The notes beneath the pieces were generated by a model. The model did not search any database. It was not told the origin of the DNA and was given only the letters and a program-made list of their open reading frames with translations. Made by a program: the position numbers and the translations under genes. From Balneola sp. (GTDB taxonomy: Bacteria; Bacteroidota; Rhodothermia; Balneolales; Balneolaceae): a stretch of 64,000 nucleotides of DNA. The DNA is taken from the NCBI GenBank assembly GCA_028284195.1, contig JANQSE010000007.1, positions 1 through 64,000 on the forward strand. Direction: 5' to 3'. The stretch's first letter is position 1. The number at the start of each line of letters is the position of its first letter. Below, in pieces: positions 63,639 to 64,000 of this stretch.

Positions 63639-64000
63639 TCAAAGGTTGTCTCTCAAAATTGTACCATTAAGCCAAGATTCTCTTTGTTGGTATTCGATGT
63701 TAAAATATCTTTGATCTCTAACGAGTAAAAAATGGTTGAAGGAAAAGTTTTTTGTACTGTTTCTGGGTTTGGTAAAAAAGAAGTTTTCAAAAAAATCCTG
63801 ACTATTATAAGAATAAGACCATTTCATAGTATTAAGTGTACTATCTATATACCAAGGGGCGCCAAATAGTATATACATCATGCCAGGGTCAGTTTTCCAG
63901 CCTTCCTTAAAATTAGTGAATTGTTTGTTTGCCTCTTCAACCCGCTCGTAGTATAAAGAGATCACATCTTTGGCAATACGTGAATTCTTGATATTTGAAA
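63639..64000 (-). CDS. GWxTD domain protein, C-terminal part (5' end outside window)
   Basis: The frame stays open from the stop at 63639 through the right edge of the window, so the gene is incomplete. A GTG at 63965 is not the true start. The coding sequence reads SRIAKDVISLYYERVEEANK then FKEGWKTDPGMMYILFGAPW, which is a textbook GWxTD block followed by KWSYSYNSQDFFENFFF. It lies 125 bp upstream of susC on the same strand and could belong to the same expression unit. It is the intact counterpart of the degenerate GWxTD-like gene at 56021. Confidence 0.82.
   Translation of the reverse strand, partial: SNIKNSRIAKDVISLYYERVEEANKQFTNFKEGWKTDPGMMYILFGAPWYIDSTLNTMKWSYSYNSQDFFENFFFTKPRNSTKNFSFNHFLLVRDQRYFNIEYQQRESWLNGTILRDNL

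Overview
The window looks like a chromosomal segment of a moderately AT-rich member of the Bacteroidota/Balneolota (FCB) lineage. The signs are a PorZ-like type IX secretion protein, a SusC/SusD pair, GWxTD-domain proteins, DUF4199 and DUF4412 proteins, a BatA-type membrane protein, many lipoproteins, weak ribosome binding sites and frequent TTG/GTG starts. Placement in Balneolota (Gracilimonas/Balneola-like) is my inference; no 16S sequence is present, only the last ~47 bases of a 5S rRNA at the left edge. I see no phage, CRISPR array, transposase or plasmid functions.

Layout. 1-100: end of an rRNA operon and its terminator. 0.1-8.6 kb: PorZ-like protein, then a surface-glycan block (GT2; a GT2 fused to a degenerate phosphoglycosyltransferase; an intact phosphoglycosyltransferase; a DPM1-type synthase), interrupted on the opposite strand by tgt. 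8.6-15.1 kb: a tightly packed run of accA, a thioesterase, small membrane proteins, a CPBP protease, cdsA, an enolase-superfamily dipeptide epimerase and an SDR protein. 15.3-25.8 kb: a propeller lipoprotein diverging from a BatA-like protein, then hflX, a CBS protein and a giant TPR protein. 25.9-30.1 kb: aroA, hsp20 and dnaK, with copies of a dispersed repeat in front of dnaK. 30.2-34.4 kb: a DUF4412 gene and tsaD, which appear to have been neighbours once. A ~2.1 kb AT-rich cargo (a tiny membrane protein, two paralogous Cys-rich exported peptides, a six-bladed propeller protein) now separates them and is flanked by ~115-bp direct repeats of the old junction. 34.5-38.1 kb: an NhaC-type antiporter, a three-gene Roadblock-like operon and an Spy-like protein. 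38.2-45.7 kb: a TolB-propeller/amidohydrolase fusion, pyrF-rnhA, ettA and a small lipoprotein. 45.86-46.05 kb: a candidate structured RNA with 6S-like architecture and its own terminator. 46.1-55.7 kb: Lrp regulator plus methionine gamma-lyase, a lemA-TPM-TPM operon, a HAD nucleotidase, purL, and paired lysine/ornithine omega-aminotransferases. 55.8 kb: initiator tRNA-Met. 56-64 kb: two GWxTD-type genes flanking a SusC-SusD-lipoprotein operon; the second runs off the right edge.

The genes mix housekeeping (translation, nucleotide, lipid and shikimate pathways, chaperones) with envelope functions (glycan assembly, lipoproteins, SusCD uptake, T9SS). The strongest candidates for something undescribed are the direct-repeat-flanked Cys-peptide/propeller island, the 6S-like RNA, the Roadblock trio with interleaved repeats upstream, and the GT2-dead-PGT fusion. 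All assignments come from reading the sequence; no database search was run. Statements on AT-richness are by eye.
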